Source: Topomyia yanbarensis
Lineage: Eukaryota; Arthropoda; Insecta; Diptera; Culicidae
Assembly: GCF_030247195.1 (NCBI RefSeq)
Contig: NC_080672.1
Span: forward strand, 399,917,037 to 399,981,036
Length of the DNA stretch: 64,000 nucleotides
Direction of reading: 5' to 3'
This document shows, piece after piece, positions 1 to 10,856 of the stretch (positions within the stretch are counted from its first letter, which is position 1; the number at the start of each line of letters is the position of its first letter). The position numbers and the translations under genes are program-made. Below the pieces are notes generated by a model. The model saw nothing but the letters and a program-made list of their open reading frames with translations, made no database searches and was not told the origin of the DNA.

Positions 1-585
1 TTTTATGAAATGTGCGGTTGGGGTAAGTTGGCGATATTATTTACAGTGCAAAAATAGTCATCAAATATTTTCATTTCTGGAATTCACTCCAAAGCAAGAG
101 AAACTTTTTCTTGTGTCTCTCGTCAATGCAGGGGACAATTATTTCAGCCTATCGCCTGAAGAATTTCGAAAATTTGCTTTTGAATATGGAGTACACGTCG
201 AAGTCAAAATGCCGGGGTATTGAGACTGAAATATAATGAAAAGTGTCGAATAATATAGTTTCATTGAAAAGACAATCGGCACATTTCATAAGAACCACTG
301 ATTTAATCGAATTTATATTTGATTGCTTATTTTCGGGTATTCCGCCAACTTACCCCATGCACACCGCCAACTTACCCCGGGGCTGGGGTAAGTTGGCGGC
401 TTTTCTGCGTCACATATTTTTGTCTCTAGAAATGAAGACAACTTATCAAACAATTTCATAAATTCAGAGATGTTGCCAACAGTCTGCCCTTTCATGCAAC
501 GTGTTCTATTTTGCAAGATCTACCACAATCAAAGCGTTCGAAAATGAAAACTTAAAGCACCGCCAACTAGCCCCGGTCTCCCCTA
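1..585. mobile_element. TAGGGG-type MITE, 3' part (left end outside the window)
   Basis: The right end, read on the minus strand, starts TAGGGGAGACCGGGG and ends at a TA at 584-585. The word ggggtaagttggcg or its complement occurs near 17-30, 343-356, 364-377 and 383-397, and a variant (gccaactagcccc) lies beside the terminus. The word appears in both orientations. This resembles the elements at 28446-29742 and 62967-63769, which share the terminus but repeat a different word. Short ATG-started frames here have no recognisable protein content. I infer a non-autonomous DNA element with TA target preference; the left terminus is not visible. Confidence 0.6.
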
Positions 586-1479
586 TTCATCACCAAATGT
601 CGCAACAAAGGGGGCAAAACTCACCTCCTAAGCCAATAGTTAAGGGTCGCTGCAGGAGCAGCAACAATACCGGAAGAACTCGATTTATGTTGACCTAGTC
701 AGTTGAATTAGAACAAATCTGCCATACCTTGGTGCAGGTGGTGATAAGCACCTCTAACAGTGAAGTGATTTGGTAAATTTGCAGCAAAATAACTTTTTTA
801 CTCCATTTTGAGCGACTTAGTGGGATGCAACACTTCAATTGGGTCATTAAATGAAGAATAAAATTCTTATAGTATTTCTTTTACCAATGGAACTCATCTT
901 TCTAAATATGACAATATATATGCTCAACCTTTAAAACTTCAGAATGATTTTTAATTCATTTTCTAAAAACATGTAAATAAGTCCTCGTTTGACACTATCG
1001 GTCTTCCTTGACGGTGATACTAGCCACATAGGTTAGCATTTTTGACAGTTATCCTAGCAAAGGTATAGGGATCAAGGTAGTTCAATGGAAGGTGTGAAAA
1101 TTTAATTTTATAAAATAATTTGTATTTGTTATTTTGCATACAAAAATGTGAAAAAGAAGTTCGATTACGTATCTTTAACGTTGGCTGCATCGAAAAAAAA
1201 GGATATGGCCTAATGACCCAATTGTAGCATATAGCGAAATATTACTTTCCCTAATTTGTAGTTAATTTGATTTGTTTTTCATTTTCAATGCTTTGTAAAA
1301 GAAATTAGCAATATTTGGTGAACTACTCTTCGCCACCTTGCAACGAAGGGTTTAGTCGGGCAAAATAAATTTGAACCAGAGTAATAGTTCACTTAGACTT
1401 TTTAAATACTTTGTAAAGAAACTATTAATTCCAAAAAAATTGAAATTATGCTTCTTCCCACCAAACCCGGAGAAATTGA
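586..1479. other. AT-rich intergenic DNA, nothing recognised
   Basis: No frame with a recognisable domain, no tandem array and no clear terminal inverted repeat pair were seen. Short open frames near 1371-1583 look random. Confidence 0.5.
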
Positions 1480-1560
1480 TGATAATCCCGGAGGCCCGGA
1501 GATCGTTCCCGAAAACCGGAGTCTCCGGGTCAAACCCGGAGGGGTGGCAACCCTATCGGC
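1460..1560. repeat. Short repeat end rich in cccgga/ccggag words
   Basis: Words of the form cccgga or ccggag recur about seven times within 90 bases. The block ends in ggggtggcaaccct, which reads agggttgccacccc on the other strand. That edge looks like the terminus of a transposable element, but no partner end was found, so this is probably a fragment. Confidence 0.35.
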
Positions 1561-2571
1561 ATCAGTGGATTAATTATACATGAACCGTGTTTTGCCACGC
1601 CCATACCGGTACTACTGCCTGTTGCGTGCGTGTTCTAAATTAAGCCAACGTTGTAACCATTTCCAGCGACAATAATTTACAATGCACATGAACAGGCCCA
1701 GGGAACCTCCCTGAAATGGAAATTTGACTTCAAACAACCTGTTTTCTAGTTAGAGCTGTTTGTCGGTTAAGTTAGAAGAACTTGATAAAAATTGAAAATG
1801 TCATCGTCTCTAGAAGTTTATCCGGTAATAACGGGATTCAAGTAAGAGACTCACCAGTAGAATACCGTAAAGACTAACCATGACAATAAAGTTATTATAT
1901 ATCTGCAACTCTTCAATTCACTTTGGAGACTCAGGAGTGTTTGTAGACAGATTCATTTTAAAGCTTCAGTATTTTTCTGTAAATATTTCTCAAACAACTT
2001 TTGTCAACCATTTCAATACTGAATTGGCCAAGGCTGCCTTAATCAACACTCGAGTTATTGTCATCTCGTCAAAATCTACACAGAGCAAACGAGCAAAAAA
2101 TTCTCATGTAGAACGGTTGGAAAGCCGCCGTCGAGCACAGAGCAGTTATTTAATAATGGAATCGTAAAGTACACCCATAATCTCTGGGGTTTATTTCTGT
2201 CACCACAAACAAGGACGAGTTACAGCATGGGTTTTGCTGTGAAGGATAGCCGTAGAATCGCAAATACCGGCTAACAGTATTATTCGGCCTCGTCAGTTAT
2301 TCCACGGATGGAGGTAGGCAAATTCTTGCTGGTTGATCATTTCTAATTCGATTGAAACTTTGTGCAATTTTTCCAATTTTTGTAGAACGCTATTTTCCAT
2401 TTTCCAAACACGCCATGTTGAGTCCCGACTATCATTCCAATAGGACCTATGTAAAAATAGTACCAACCAAAATAAACTAAAATATATCGCCAAAACAACT
2501 TGTTCAATCAGTATGGTGCGTTCAGCAAAGTTACAGATGAATAAATGACAGATCTTGAAAAATATGCGTTC
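1561..2571. other. Intergenic DNA, nothing recognised
   Basis: Two open frames of about 95 residues (1880-2167 plus; 2293-2583 minus) have no motif I recognise and composition like the surrounding non-coding DNA. I do not call them genes. Confidence 0.45.
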
Positions 2572-2572
2572 C

Positions 2573-2905
2573 GCTTTTGACAAAGTACCTCACAACATAG
2601 CAATGCGGAAACTACAGCGACTAGGATTTCCAGCTTAGCTGACTAATTGGTTGCAATCCTATCTCTATGAACGGTCCGCATTTGTTTGGATAAATAACAC
2701 GCGCTCAATCATGTTTAATGTATCCAGCGGCGTCCCGCAAGGCAGTCATCTAGGCCCTCTCATTTTTATCTTATTCATTTATGATCTCTGCAATCGTATC
2801 AAGCCTGAAAAACTGATGTTCGCTGATGATTTCAAAGTTTTCCGTACCGTAGTTACGGTACTCGACTCTCGGTTCAGAATCAGGAATCAGAATATATTGG
2901 CTTAA
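2573..2905 (+). pseudogene. Jockey-like non-LTR reverse transcriptase fragment
   Basis: The frame reads AFDKVPHN (RT motif A region), then GVPQGSHLGPLIFILFIYDL (motif B region) and FADDF (motif C; the two aspartates of the active site are kept). This order and spacing are those of the palm of a jockey/R1-like LINE RT. An in-frame TAG at 2636-2638 breaks it between motifs A and B. The fragment lacks the endonuclease, fingers and C-terminal parts, so it is a dead remnant. The RT piece at 63912-64000 matches its first 30 residues closely and comes from the same or a related family. Confidence 0.85.
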
Positions 2906-2975
2906 AAGGCACGTTCCCCGTATGTAGTCGGGGATTGGTGCCTTGCCGTGTGTTTTCATCATTTCCTGAGCGGAA
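2871..2975. repeat. Dispersed repeat, copy 1 (second copy at 23729-23830)
   Basis: The stretch beginning cagaatcaggaatcagaata and running through a tattggct word and a tgcctt(g/c) word is repeated, diverged, at 23729-23830. Both copies have the same order of words: cagaatcaggaat, agaatata(t/c)tggct, cccgta, gtcg, then a cgtgt-type end. It sits between the RT scrap and the truncated end of the BEL element and may mark the junction. Confidence 0.5.
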
Positions 2976-3078
2976 GGAAAGGAGAAGAAGGTGGGGGAAG
3001 TAGAATTGGAAGGGTGGGAAAATATGTTCAAACAAACGTTCAAACATGGTGTCGTCTTTGTAAGGACGGCCAAAAACT

Positions 3079-3549
3079 CTAAATTGCAATTGCGCTACTG
3101 CTGGACAGTTGCATATCAGATGATATGAGGTCGTAGTCTGATTCACAAACATCACATGAAAATGATTCAGTGCGCCATGCGATAATCGAGTTTGCAGCGA
3201 CGTCTAGCGTACCGAGGAACTCCTTCCATTCGTCTTGGAGATGCGGAGGTAGCGGACGATCCCACTCGTAGGAATCTCCTGCGTCGGTCTTCAATGCCCA
3301 GAGGCGTTGCATGAACAGCTTCGCTACGGTTATTGTCAGGCCAACTGGTCCTAATGGGTTGAAGATCAGCGCAACGAGGGACATAACCTTCCTTTTGGTT
3401 AGAACGGGTGCTGGTAGAGGCAACTGGATATTGAAGCGCATCGTATCGGACTTAGGATCCCACACGAGTCTTAGGGTGGAAACGGATTTGTTCGTCCTGG
3501 AGATCATACAGTGGCAGTAGAGCGAGATCTTCTTGCGGGACTTGCGCAA
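3079..3549 (-). pseudogene. BEL/Pao post-RT region
   Basis: The 156-residue frame includes LRLVWDPKSDTMRFNIQL, KRKVMSLVALIFNPLGPVG and ITVAKLFMQRLWALK, the conserved connection after the RT palm in BEL/Pao polyproteins, and then DRPLPPHLQDEWKEFLGTLD. It overlaps the preceding RT frame in another phase (3452-3694), marking a frameshift. The last 30 residues no longer resemble the family, so the element is cut at about 3100. Confidence 0.85.
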
Positions 3550-4502
3550 GGACTTCGGAGGAATTGGTTACCCACTTCTTTAACGGAAGGCCAGCCGACG
3601 TAAACATGGAGGAAACTTCTTGGCGAAGGCGGATTGCGGATCGCACATCGTCAGCTCCAGATAAAAAGTCATCGACGTAAAATTCCTGCTTCACAGCATC
3701 TACGGAGACGGAGTAATTGTAGCCTGTGAAACTTGTAGGAGGGTGTGAATTGCCAGGAATAGTGTGGATGCAGAACCGTACGTAACGGTTTGGAGCTCGT
3801 ACGCTATGAGCGGATCGTCGCGGTTGGAATGCCAGAGAATGCTGTGAAGCGGTAGGTCCTCGGGATGCAGCTGAATCTGTCGGTACATCTTCTCGATGTC
3901 GGCTACGATGACGATCGGGTGTGTGCGGAGCCTCATGACGATAGACAACAGATCCTCCTGGACGACAGGTCTAACGAGCCGTTTATCGTTGACGGAAAAA
4001 CCCTACGATGTTCTACACTACTCGTCGAAAACAACTCGATCCTTCGTGGATGTGCTGGATTCCTTGAACACAGGATAGTGCGGGAGGTAGCAGTGCGGGT
4101 TCACATCGTCTACTGGATCGACGAGCTTCTTCATGTGCGCCATTCGTGCGTATTCGTCCATGAACTTGCAGTATGCATCCTTGGTGGGTGGCTCAGAAAA
4201 CTACGTTCGGCGATGGCTCTGGATTCGCCGAGGTTGACTAGCGGATCACGGGTGAGTGGCAAACGAACGAGATAACGACCGGACGAATCGCGAGTGGTGG
4301 TAGTAACGTAAAGTTCTTCACACTGTTTTTCTTCTACGGAATACACAGAACGCGGCTCAACAGCTTCTAGCTCCCAGAACTTCTGCAGCGCTTGTTCTAA
4401 GTTTCGATCGACAGTGGTTAGATGGGAGACGCGGGGAATGGTGGGATGATTGATGGATATGTTCTCGGAAACGGTCCATCCGAACACCGTCTCTACTAGC
4501 AA
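3452..4502 (-). pseudogene. BEL/Pao reverse transcriptase
   Basis: The frame 4131-4502 is the connector before RT (GWTVSEN, LEQALQKFWELEAV). The frame 3700-3948 carries the palm start IVIVADIEKMYRQIQLHPED, whose aspartate is the motif A residue. The frame 3452-3694 has FYVDDFLSGADD, the YVDD box with both catalytic aspartates. At least three phase changes separate these pieces, so no functional enzyme is encoded. All blocks are those of the Pao/BEL RT rather than Ty3 or Ty1. Confidence 0.88.
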
Positions 4503-4557
4503 CGGTAATCCCTTTCCCAGGGAACGCTTGCTGGCAGGATGCAGCTCATGGTGCGCT

Positions 4558-5100
4558 TCACCCTCGACATGTCAATGTCGGATGGGATACGAAATCTGGG
4601 GTCTGCCAACGACAACTTGAGAAAATTCCAAGCTTGGTGGAGTACGGTGTCGACTTCGACTTGATCATAGCAGTCAATTGGCACTTAACCTGCTTGGTGG
4701 ATTCATCCATACCAGCTACTGCGATATCCACCTTGATGCGATGAAAGTTCAGGTAATTTGCATGCTTTTTGGTATTGAAGTTGCACATGGATCCGGAATC
4801 TTGAAGTGCGCGTGAGGAGATCTTCTTACCATTTTGATCCGCGACGAAGAGGAAAAGAGTTTCCAGTAAAACTGTACTGTGCTCATTCGGCTTCACCGAG
4901 CTGGAAGGGTCAGCGATGGCGGATGTCGAGGGAATCGGCTGGCTTTCCTTGATAACAGGAGTCGATAGCATCTTCGGCAGTTCTGATTCGTGCAGCAGGG
5001 AGTGGTGTTTTTCGTCACAGTAGCGGCAAGAGAACTTGGAGGTAAAGTTCCTGGTTTAATGTCCAGTACGGAAGCAATTCCAGCATAAACGCTTTTGGGA
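4558..5100 (-). pseudogene. BEL/Pao zinc knuckle and aspartic protease (DUF1758-like)
   Basis: Just 5' of the protease, minus-strand translation of about 4975-5100 gives CWNCFRTGH, followed by a stop and then KFSCRYCDEKHH, a pair of Cys/His knuckle remnants. The frame 4558-4971 then carries LFLFVADQNGK and ALQDSGSMCNF, in which DSG is the retroviral-type protease active site with its aspartate intact. The stop between C-X2-C-X4-H and the second knuckle shows decay. The frame shifts again before 4496-4684. Confidence 0.82.
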
Positions 5101-5206
5101 AATCAGCTCATGGCGCTAGCGGACGGACACATCGGAAAATGCAGGGCATTGGAAGAGGAAATGCTTCTCTGGACAAGCGAGGCACGAGGGAGCACTGTAG
5201 TTCGAT

Positions 5207-6081
5207 TCAACGGTAGCTGTCTACTGCGCCACCTTGAACGGCTTCGGGGTTGGAATCGGCCACCTTGGCTGTACCCGATTGTTGGGACCGATATTGCAGG
5301 TCAGTTACGATAGACGTCAGCATTCGGGCACGCTGGTAAAGGAATTCGATCAGCATATCATAGGTAACGTCGTCGTTATTGCTAGTTTTCTCCTCCCAAG
5401 CACGTAGCGTAGTTGGATCCAGCTTGTAGGAAAGGAGGTTGACCAACGGAGTGCCCCAATAATGGACTGGCTCGCCTAACTTTGCCCAGCCCTCACATTC
5501 CGGTGGAAATCGTCAGCCAATCCTTGGATTTCTGGACGGTTCTCTCGCTTGACCGGAGGGAGTTCGTACAGAGCTCGGAAGAGCTGACGCTTCAGGAACC
5601 GATTGTTGTCGTACCGCTTTAGCAATGCTTCCCAAGTCGATGCGTAGTTGTCCGCTTCAATGTCTACGGACTCGAATGGTTTCCGGGCTTCACCCTCCAT
5701 CGACTGCAGCAAGTAGTGCAACTTCGCAACCGTCGGAATATCTGCATTGCTGTGGATCATCGACGTATACGTGTCACGGAAAGCTAGCGAACGCGAAAAG
5801 TCACCGTTAAACTTGGGCAGATGGATTTTGGGTAATCGTAGATGGAACGAGAACGAAGCATGAGCAGGTGCCGCCATTGTGCTGTTCAGCATGGTTGGGT
5901 TGAGGTCCGCAGCATGATTGGACAGCAGAAATCCTTTGACCGTACAATAACGCGTCTCGAAATCCATTCTCCATTCTTCACAGTGTAACTGTGACAACAC
6001 AGATATCGCGAGTTGTGAGCTCCAATATGAGACACGCGTCAATAGCCTTATTTGTAAGCATGCCAGCACGAGGCATTTCAC
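5207..6081 (-). pseudogene. BEL/Pao gag (DUF1759-like)
   Basis: Residues about 84-190 of the 201-residue frame 5476-6081 carry the typical BEL gag core: LPKIHLPKFNGD, then FRDTYTSMIHSN, LHYLLQSMEGEA and YASTWEALLKRYDN. This domain packages the element RNA into cytoplasmic particles in the family. The frame breaks near 5460 and resumes in another phase at 5446-5207 with NLLSYKLDPTTLRAWEE. The N-terminal 60 residues look unrelated to gag and may be non-coding. Confidence 0.85.
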
Positions 6082-6181
6082 GTGGGTTAGTCATGCCTGT
6101 CTTGTTGTAAGTAATGAAGGCAGCGTTAAATAACTTTCCAAAATAGAAGTTTCGTTTATGGAAATACGGTTCTTGAACCAA

Positions 6182-6329
6182 TGCTATGGAAGCGATCCGA
6201 TCAACTATTCATTTTGACGGTAATATTTTTCGACTAGATCTGTTCGCATTCTCTCATTCTGTTAAGCTTCTACAAAACAAAATGTTTTTCAACAAAAAAC
6301 ACATTGAATAATGTGTTTCACATTATTTA
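6182..6329. other. Non-coding DNA upstream of the BEL remnant
   Basis: AT-rich sequence 5' of the BEL gag, in the place where a leader and LTR would lie. No repeated LTR partner was found in the window. Confidence 0.3.
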
Positions 6330-6428
6330 AGGTACACAACGAGAGGCAACGATACATGTCCAATAGAGAACGGAGAAACAGGATTCCATTAACTTATCCC
6401 AACTACTAACTAGCACCGGGCTCCCCTA
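6330..6428. mobile_element. TAGGGG-type element terminus
   Basis: Read on the minus strand, the edge is TAGGGGAGCCCGGTGCTAG, ending at TA 6427-6428. This is the same kind of terminus as at 585, 28446, 29742, 62967 and 63769. Only one end is visible; the other may have been lost or lie across the BEL copy. The left limit given is a guess. Confidence 0.4.
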
Positions 6429-6479
6429 CTTACTTATTACTAACGCTGTTAACGCTTTAAAAAACACCTTCATTATACA

Positions 6480-6614
6480 TTAGGGTGGCTCAAAATCAAT
6501 TATTTTGCTGTGATGGTTCAAAAATGTTATAAATAAATTTGTGTACGCTTAGTTCCTATCTTGGTTATAAAAATATTAGGAATTAACTGTACTACTTATT
6601 AGGGTGGCTCAAAA
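6480..6614. repeat. Direct repeat ttagggtggctcaaaa, 119 bp apart
   Basis: The identical 16-mer ttagggtggctcaaaa occurs at 6480-6495 and 6599-6614. The word looks like the terminus of a DNA element, but no inverted partner was seen. It may be a small tandem duplication of an element edge. Confidence 0.5.
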
Positions 6615-6979
6615 GTAAGTTTATTGTCTGTTATAATGATTCTAAGCTAAAGTTATTTTCCATGTTGAAACGGTTGTTGTGGTTCAGAAAAGAATATTTA
6701 GTTTTTGCGTATCAAATAAGATGTGTTCGATTAATTTTGAAACGTTAACTTCATTAGTGGGTTACTTGATATGAAAATCAATTTCTTTGATTTTTAAAGC
6801 TAACTGCGTTTAAAAATTAAGCTTTAAGTTACTTAGATTGGTTCATTTAAAATGGTCTTATCTAATTTGGGTAACATCGTTTCACTTAACTAGACTGACA
6901 AGGCGAGTCAGCGCCGTCTTTAAATAAGCGCTTAGTCCAAATCTCTCTCCTCCCGTGATCCTTCAGCATTACTGCAAGG

Positions 6980-7789
6980 TTGGCGCAGGAAGTTCAACAA
7001 GAAATTTCGGATGGACAAAATTGGCACATACGTACGCAACAGAATCGGACAAGAGAGTGGAAACATGGGACATGGAACTGCAGGTCACTTAACTTTATCG
7101 GGAGCACTCGCATACTTGTCGATATAGTGAAAGACCGCAAGTTCGACATTGTGGCGCTGCAGGAGGTGTGTTGGAAGGGGTCTACGGTGCGGGTCTTTCG
7201 CGGGAACCACACCATCTACCAGAGCTGCGGCAATACACACGAGCTGGGAACAGCTGTTATGGTGGTGGGGGAGTTGCAAAAGCGTGTTATCGTATGGTGG
7301 CCGGTCAGCGACAGAATGTGCAGGTTGAGGATCAAGGGCCGATTCTTCAACATCAGCATAATTAACGTGCATAGTCCCCACCTCGGATGTACCGATGACG
7401 ACAAGGATGAATTCTACGCGCAGCTGGAGCGTGAATACGATCGCTGCCCAAGACATGATGTCAAGATCGTCATCGGCGACCTTAATGCTCAGGTTGGCCA
7501 GGAGGTGGAATACAGACTGGTAATTGCAAGGTTCAGCGCCCACCAGCAGACGAACGAGAACGGCCTAAGACTAATCGCCACCTCCAAGAACATGGCCATA
7601 AGGAGCACCTTCTTCCAGCACCGCCTCCTGCACCGATACACCTGGAGATCACCGCAACAAAAAGAGACGCAAATTGATCATGTTCTGATTGATGGACGGT
7701 ACTTCTCGGACATTATCGACGTAAGGACCTATCGGGGCGCTAACATCGACTCGGACCACTATCTGGTGATGATTAAACTGCGTCCATAA
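6980..7789 (+). pseudogene. RTE endonuclease domain (APE-like)
   Basis: 269 residues. The motifs of the Mg-dependent apurinic-type endonuclease are in order: WNCRSLN near residue 33, VALQEVCWKG near 60 (catalytic glutamate), VIGDLNAQVG near 165 (aspartate and asparagine), IDHVLIDGR near 233 and SDHYLVMIK near 258 (aspartate-histidine pair). In the family it nicks target DNA to prime reverse transcription. The domain itself is uninterrupted. The stop at 7789 is created by the junction with the foldback insertion rather than by the native end of the ORF. Confidence 0.9.
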
Positions 7790-7790
7790 C

Positions 7791-9507
7791 GGGAAAATGT
7801 ACTTTTGCATATAAAATATTTAAAATAAACCATAAAGAATTGTTAAACGATCCATAAAAAAGTTGTCCATGTTCCATAAAACAAAACTGAAAATTCATAA
7901 AACAGTGTGAATGATCCATAAAAAAGGGCTATTTGATCCATAGATTATGTAAAATTGAACCATAAAATGGTCGCAAAAGAGCACTAAAATAGTAATAAAA
8001 GAGCAATTAAAATCAACCAATGCCCCATAAAAATATTGGAAATGTTCCATAAAATGATACATTTTGCGCCATAAATTAACTGACATTGATCCATAGAATA
8101 TTAACAATGTACATTAAAACACGTCGTTATGTTCCATAATATCGACAAAAATGTTCCACGGTATTACAAAATGGAGCATTAAAATGTCAGAAAAAGTTCC
8201 ATAAATTTGATGAAAATGTTTGCTAAATAGTTTTTCTTGCTGTAAAAATGAACATTATAAATGATTCATATATCGAACGTTATATTATGGATCATGGATA
8301 TTTACAAAACGATCCATAAGTAAAGAAAATGTAAAACGATCCATTAATATGTGCTTATGCACTAAAAAAAAAAAATTTAATGAATTCATGCGAAATTGTA
8401 TGATAAACTGAAAAAATAAGTTGTGCTTAATAATTCTCATAACAGTAACAGTGTTTTAACAAGTGAGCTTATATCGGGAGCTTACGTGATGCGGCTTGGC
8501 CGCATATCCGAGGCCAAGGATCCGAAGCGGCGCAAAGCCGCTGAGGATCCGTTGGACGAGGCATTGATTAACCCGTAACTGGAATTGCAAGCAAACCTGT
8601 GGTCCTCTCGTTTGCCCGGTTTACTTAAACATAGGGGCTATAGCTAGTTAAAAGCCGACTGAGCGGCAGCGAAGTCGGACAGTGCACTAGAAAGCGATGT
8701 GGCGTAGCCACATTAGTCAGTGTTCGTGTATAAAGTGTCCGTTTTCGCTTCAGATAGTTATTCAGATAGTATTTGCGACTCATGCCAGCCCGTATCAGTG
8801 GTCTAATAACTCTCAGCGCTCTAATATCATAAATACCCTGACGTTTAAAGAGTTGCCATAATGATTTCAGGTTAGCTAAGGTTAGTTAGCTGACTAGTGG
8901 GATACGGAAGTTGAAGTTTAACTATAATGTATGCATTGTTTGTTGTAGCTTGACATTACAATCAAATGTAATAAACTTTTCTTTTCCTATGGATCGTTTT
9001 GTAAATATCCATGAACCATAATTTATCGTTCGATATATGAATCATTTCTAATGTTCATTTTTAGATCTTCTATGGACCAAGAAAAAATATTTAGCTATCA
9101 TTTTCATCAAATTTATGGAACTTTTTCTGACATTTTATTGCACCATTTTGTAATACCGTGGAACATTTTTGTCGATATTATGGAACATATCGACGTGTTT
9201 TAATGTACATTGTTAATATTCTATGGATCAATGTCAGTTAATTTATGGCGCAAGATGTATCATTTTATGGAACATTTCCAATATTTTTATGGGGCATTGG
9301 TTGATTTTAATTGCTCTTTTATAACTATTTAAGTGCTCTTTTGCGACCATTTTATGGTTCAATTTTACATAATCTATGGATCAAATCACCCCTTTTTATG
9401 GATCATTCACACTGTTTTATGGATTTTCAGTTTTGTTTTATGGAACATGGACAACTTTTTTATGGATCGTTTTTCAATTTTTTATGGATCATTTTTGTTG
9501 TTTTAGC
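7791..9507. mobile_element. Foldback element with about 520-bp inverted arms
   Basis: The arm at about 7791-8330 is the inverted copy of about 8975-9495, with words such as tatggatcgttttgtaaata and gttttatggaacatgg matching base by base over long runs. Both arms consist of imperfect repeats of tatgga(t/a)c. The outer 35 bases of the right arm diverge (gttgttttagcggcgc). The element separates the RTE endonuclease, which ends in KLRP, from the RTE linker. It has no recognisable protein. One arm of a second copy occurs at 53437-53836 and shares the left terminus (cgggaaaatgtac in complement), which supports that boundary. Confidence 0.85.
8485..8715. repeat. GC-rich hairpin cluster in the foldback core
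   Basis: Four perfect short hairpins lie in 230 bases: 8489-8505 (atgcggc-ttg-gccgcat), 8526-8542 (agcggc-gcaaa-gccgct, flanked by ggatcc on both sides so that the stem can extend to 8518-8550), 8655-8678 (ccgact/agtcgg) and 8697-8713 (atgtggc-gta-gccacat). The segment is clearly richer in G+C than the arms. No open frame of note is present. It could be cargo or a structured RNA, or simply a different repeat; function unknown. Confidence 0.6.
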
Positions 9508-9544
9508 GGCGCAAACTTAGGGCTGCCGTCCATAACTATCCGTA

Positions 9545-10249
9545 GTGGACAGCGTAAGATACCGGCGCCCGCCGCGGTATAACCTGGACCGACTGAGGGA
9601 AACCAACGTCGTGACAACGTACGCGCAGCATCTTGAAGCAGCGCTGCCACCGGAGAAGGAGCTCATCGATGCTCCCCTTGAGGACTGCTGGACCAGGACT
9701 AAAGCAGCCATAAGCAGCACTGCGAAGAGCGTCCTGGGATACGTACAGAGGAGTCGACGGAACGATTCGTTCGATGGCGAATGCCAAGCGAAATTGGACG
9801 AGAAGAATGCAGCACGCGCAGCAATGTTGCTTCAAGCCACTCGTCAGAACGTGGAGTCATATGGACGAAAGCGAAAACAGCAGACTCGTCTTTTTCAGGT
9901 CAAAAAGCGCCGCCTGGAAGAGTCTGAGAGAGAGGAGATGGAGCTGCTGTATCGCTCTCAGGAAACGCGTGCGTTCTTCAAGAAGCTGAATGACTCTCGC
10001 AACGGTTTTGTGCCGTGTGCCGAAATGTGTAGAGACAAGGAAGGTGGCATCTTGACGGACGAACATGAGGTGGCCGAAAGGTGGAGGCAGCACTACAATG
10101 AACATCTGAATGGTGTGCAGGCGGACAATCGGGCGTTCGAGGAGGACGATTATGTCAGTGTCGCAGCCAACGGGGATGTACCGGCGCCCACTATGAATGA
10201 GGTTTTACGAGGCTATTCAACAGCTCAAGAACAACAAGGCAGCTGGTAA
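9545..10249 (+). pseudogene. RTE linker and start of RT
   Basis: RRPPRYNLDRLRE at the start is the conserved join after the RTE endonuclease. A basic stretch follows (KRKQQTRLFQVKKRRLEES) and then FFKKLNDSRNGF and HYNEHLNG, which precede the RT fingers. The reading frame ends at about 10200, where a one-base change moves the RT into the next phase (EVLRG versus EAIQQL). Confidence 0.85.
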
Positions 10250-10856
10250 GGATGGTCTAGGAGCGGAACTCTTCAAGGTGGGTCCGGAGAAACTGACGGA
10301 ATGCATGCACCGAATAATCGAAAGAATCTGGGACAGGGAACAGCTACCGGAGGAATGGAAGGAAGGGGTCATCACCCCGATATACAAGAAAGGCGATAAA
10401 TTGGACTGTGAAAGCTACAGAGCGATCACGGTGACAAATGCCGCTGACAAAGTGCTATCCCAGGTTCTGTTCCAGCGCCTATCACCGCTGGTCAATGGAT
10501 TTGTCGGGAGTTATCAGACCGGTTTCATCAACGACAGATCAACAAACAACAAAATCTTTACTATACGGCAAATCCTCCAAAAATGCCGTGAATACCAGAT
10601 CCCGAGATATCACCTGTTCATCGACTTTAAAGCCGCATGTAACACGGTGGACCGTGTAGAGTTATGGAAAATGATGGACGAGAACGGCTTCCCTGGGAAG
10701 CTGACAAGACTGATTAAGGCTACGATGGATGGTGTAAGGTGTTGTGTCAAAATTTCGGGTGGCCTCTCGGGTCCGTTTGAAACACGCAGAGGACTAAGAC
10801 AAGGCGATGGGTTGTCCTGCCTGCTGTTCAATATAGCGCTGAAAGGTGTAATGTGA
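10197..10856 (+). pseudogene. RTE reverse transcriptase, motifs 1 to B
   Basis: 220 residues with NNKAAGKDGLGAELFK near 12, WKEGVITPIYKKGD near 54, SYQTGFINDRST near 103, HLFIDFKAACNTVDR near 140 (motif A aspartate present) and GLRQGDGLSCLLFNIAL near 200 (motif B). The frame ends at TGA 10854-10856, but the same phase continues with RAGFNMRGTIF into the FADD box. So the stop is a point nonsense mutation, most simply CGA to TGA. Confidence 0.9.

Larger units (their letters stand above)
3070..6181 (-). mobile_element. BEL/Pao LTR retrotransposon, decayed and 3'-truncated
   Basis: Minus-strand order is gag (DUF1759-like), zinc knuckle, aspartic protease (DUF1758-like), RT with YVDD, and the region after the RT palm. 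This order and these sequence blocks are characteristic of BEL/Pao elements. Several frame changes and stops break the polyprotein. The reading stops at about 3079 and neither RNase H completion nor integrase is present between there and the RT scrap at 2.9 kb, so the 3' part has been lost. I could not identify LTRs. It is a fossil copy. Confidence 0.88.

Noticed and set aside
3865..4275. 136-residue plus-strand frame
   Set aside because: Opposite strand of the BEL RT and connector; no independent domain.
7085..7543. 152-residue minus-strand frame
   Set aside because: It lies opposite the well-supported RTE endonuclease and has no domain of its own.
8640..8720. Possible hammerhead or other self-cleaving ribozyme in the hairpin cluster
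   Set aside because: The conserved core (CTGANGA and GAAA in the right order) is not present.
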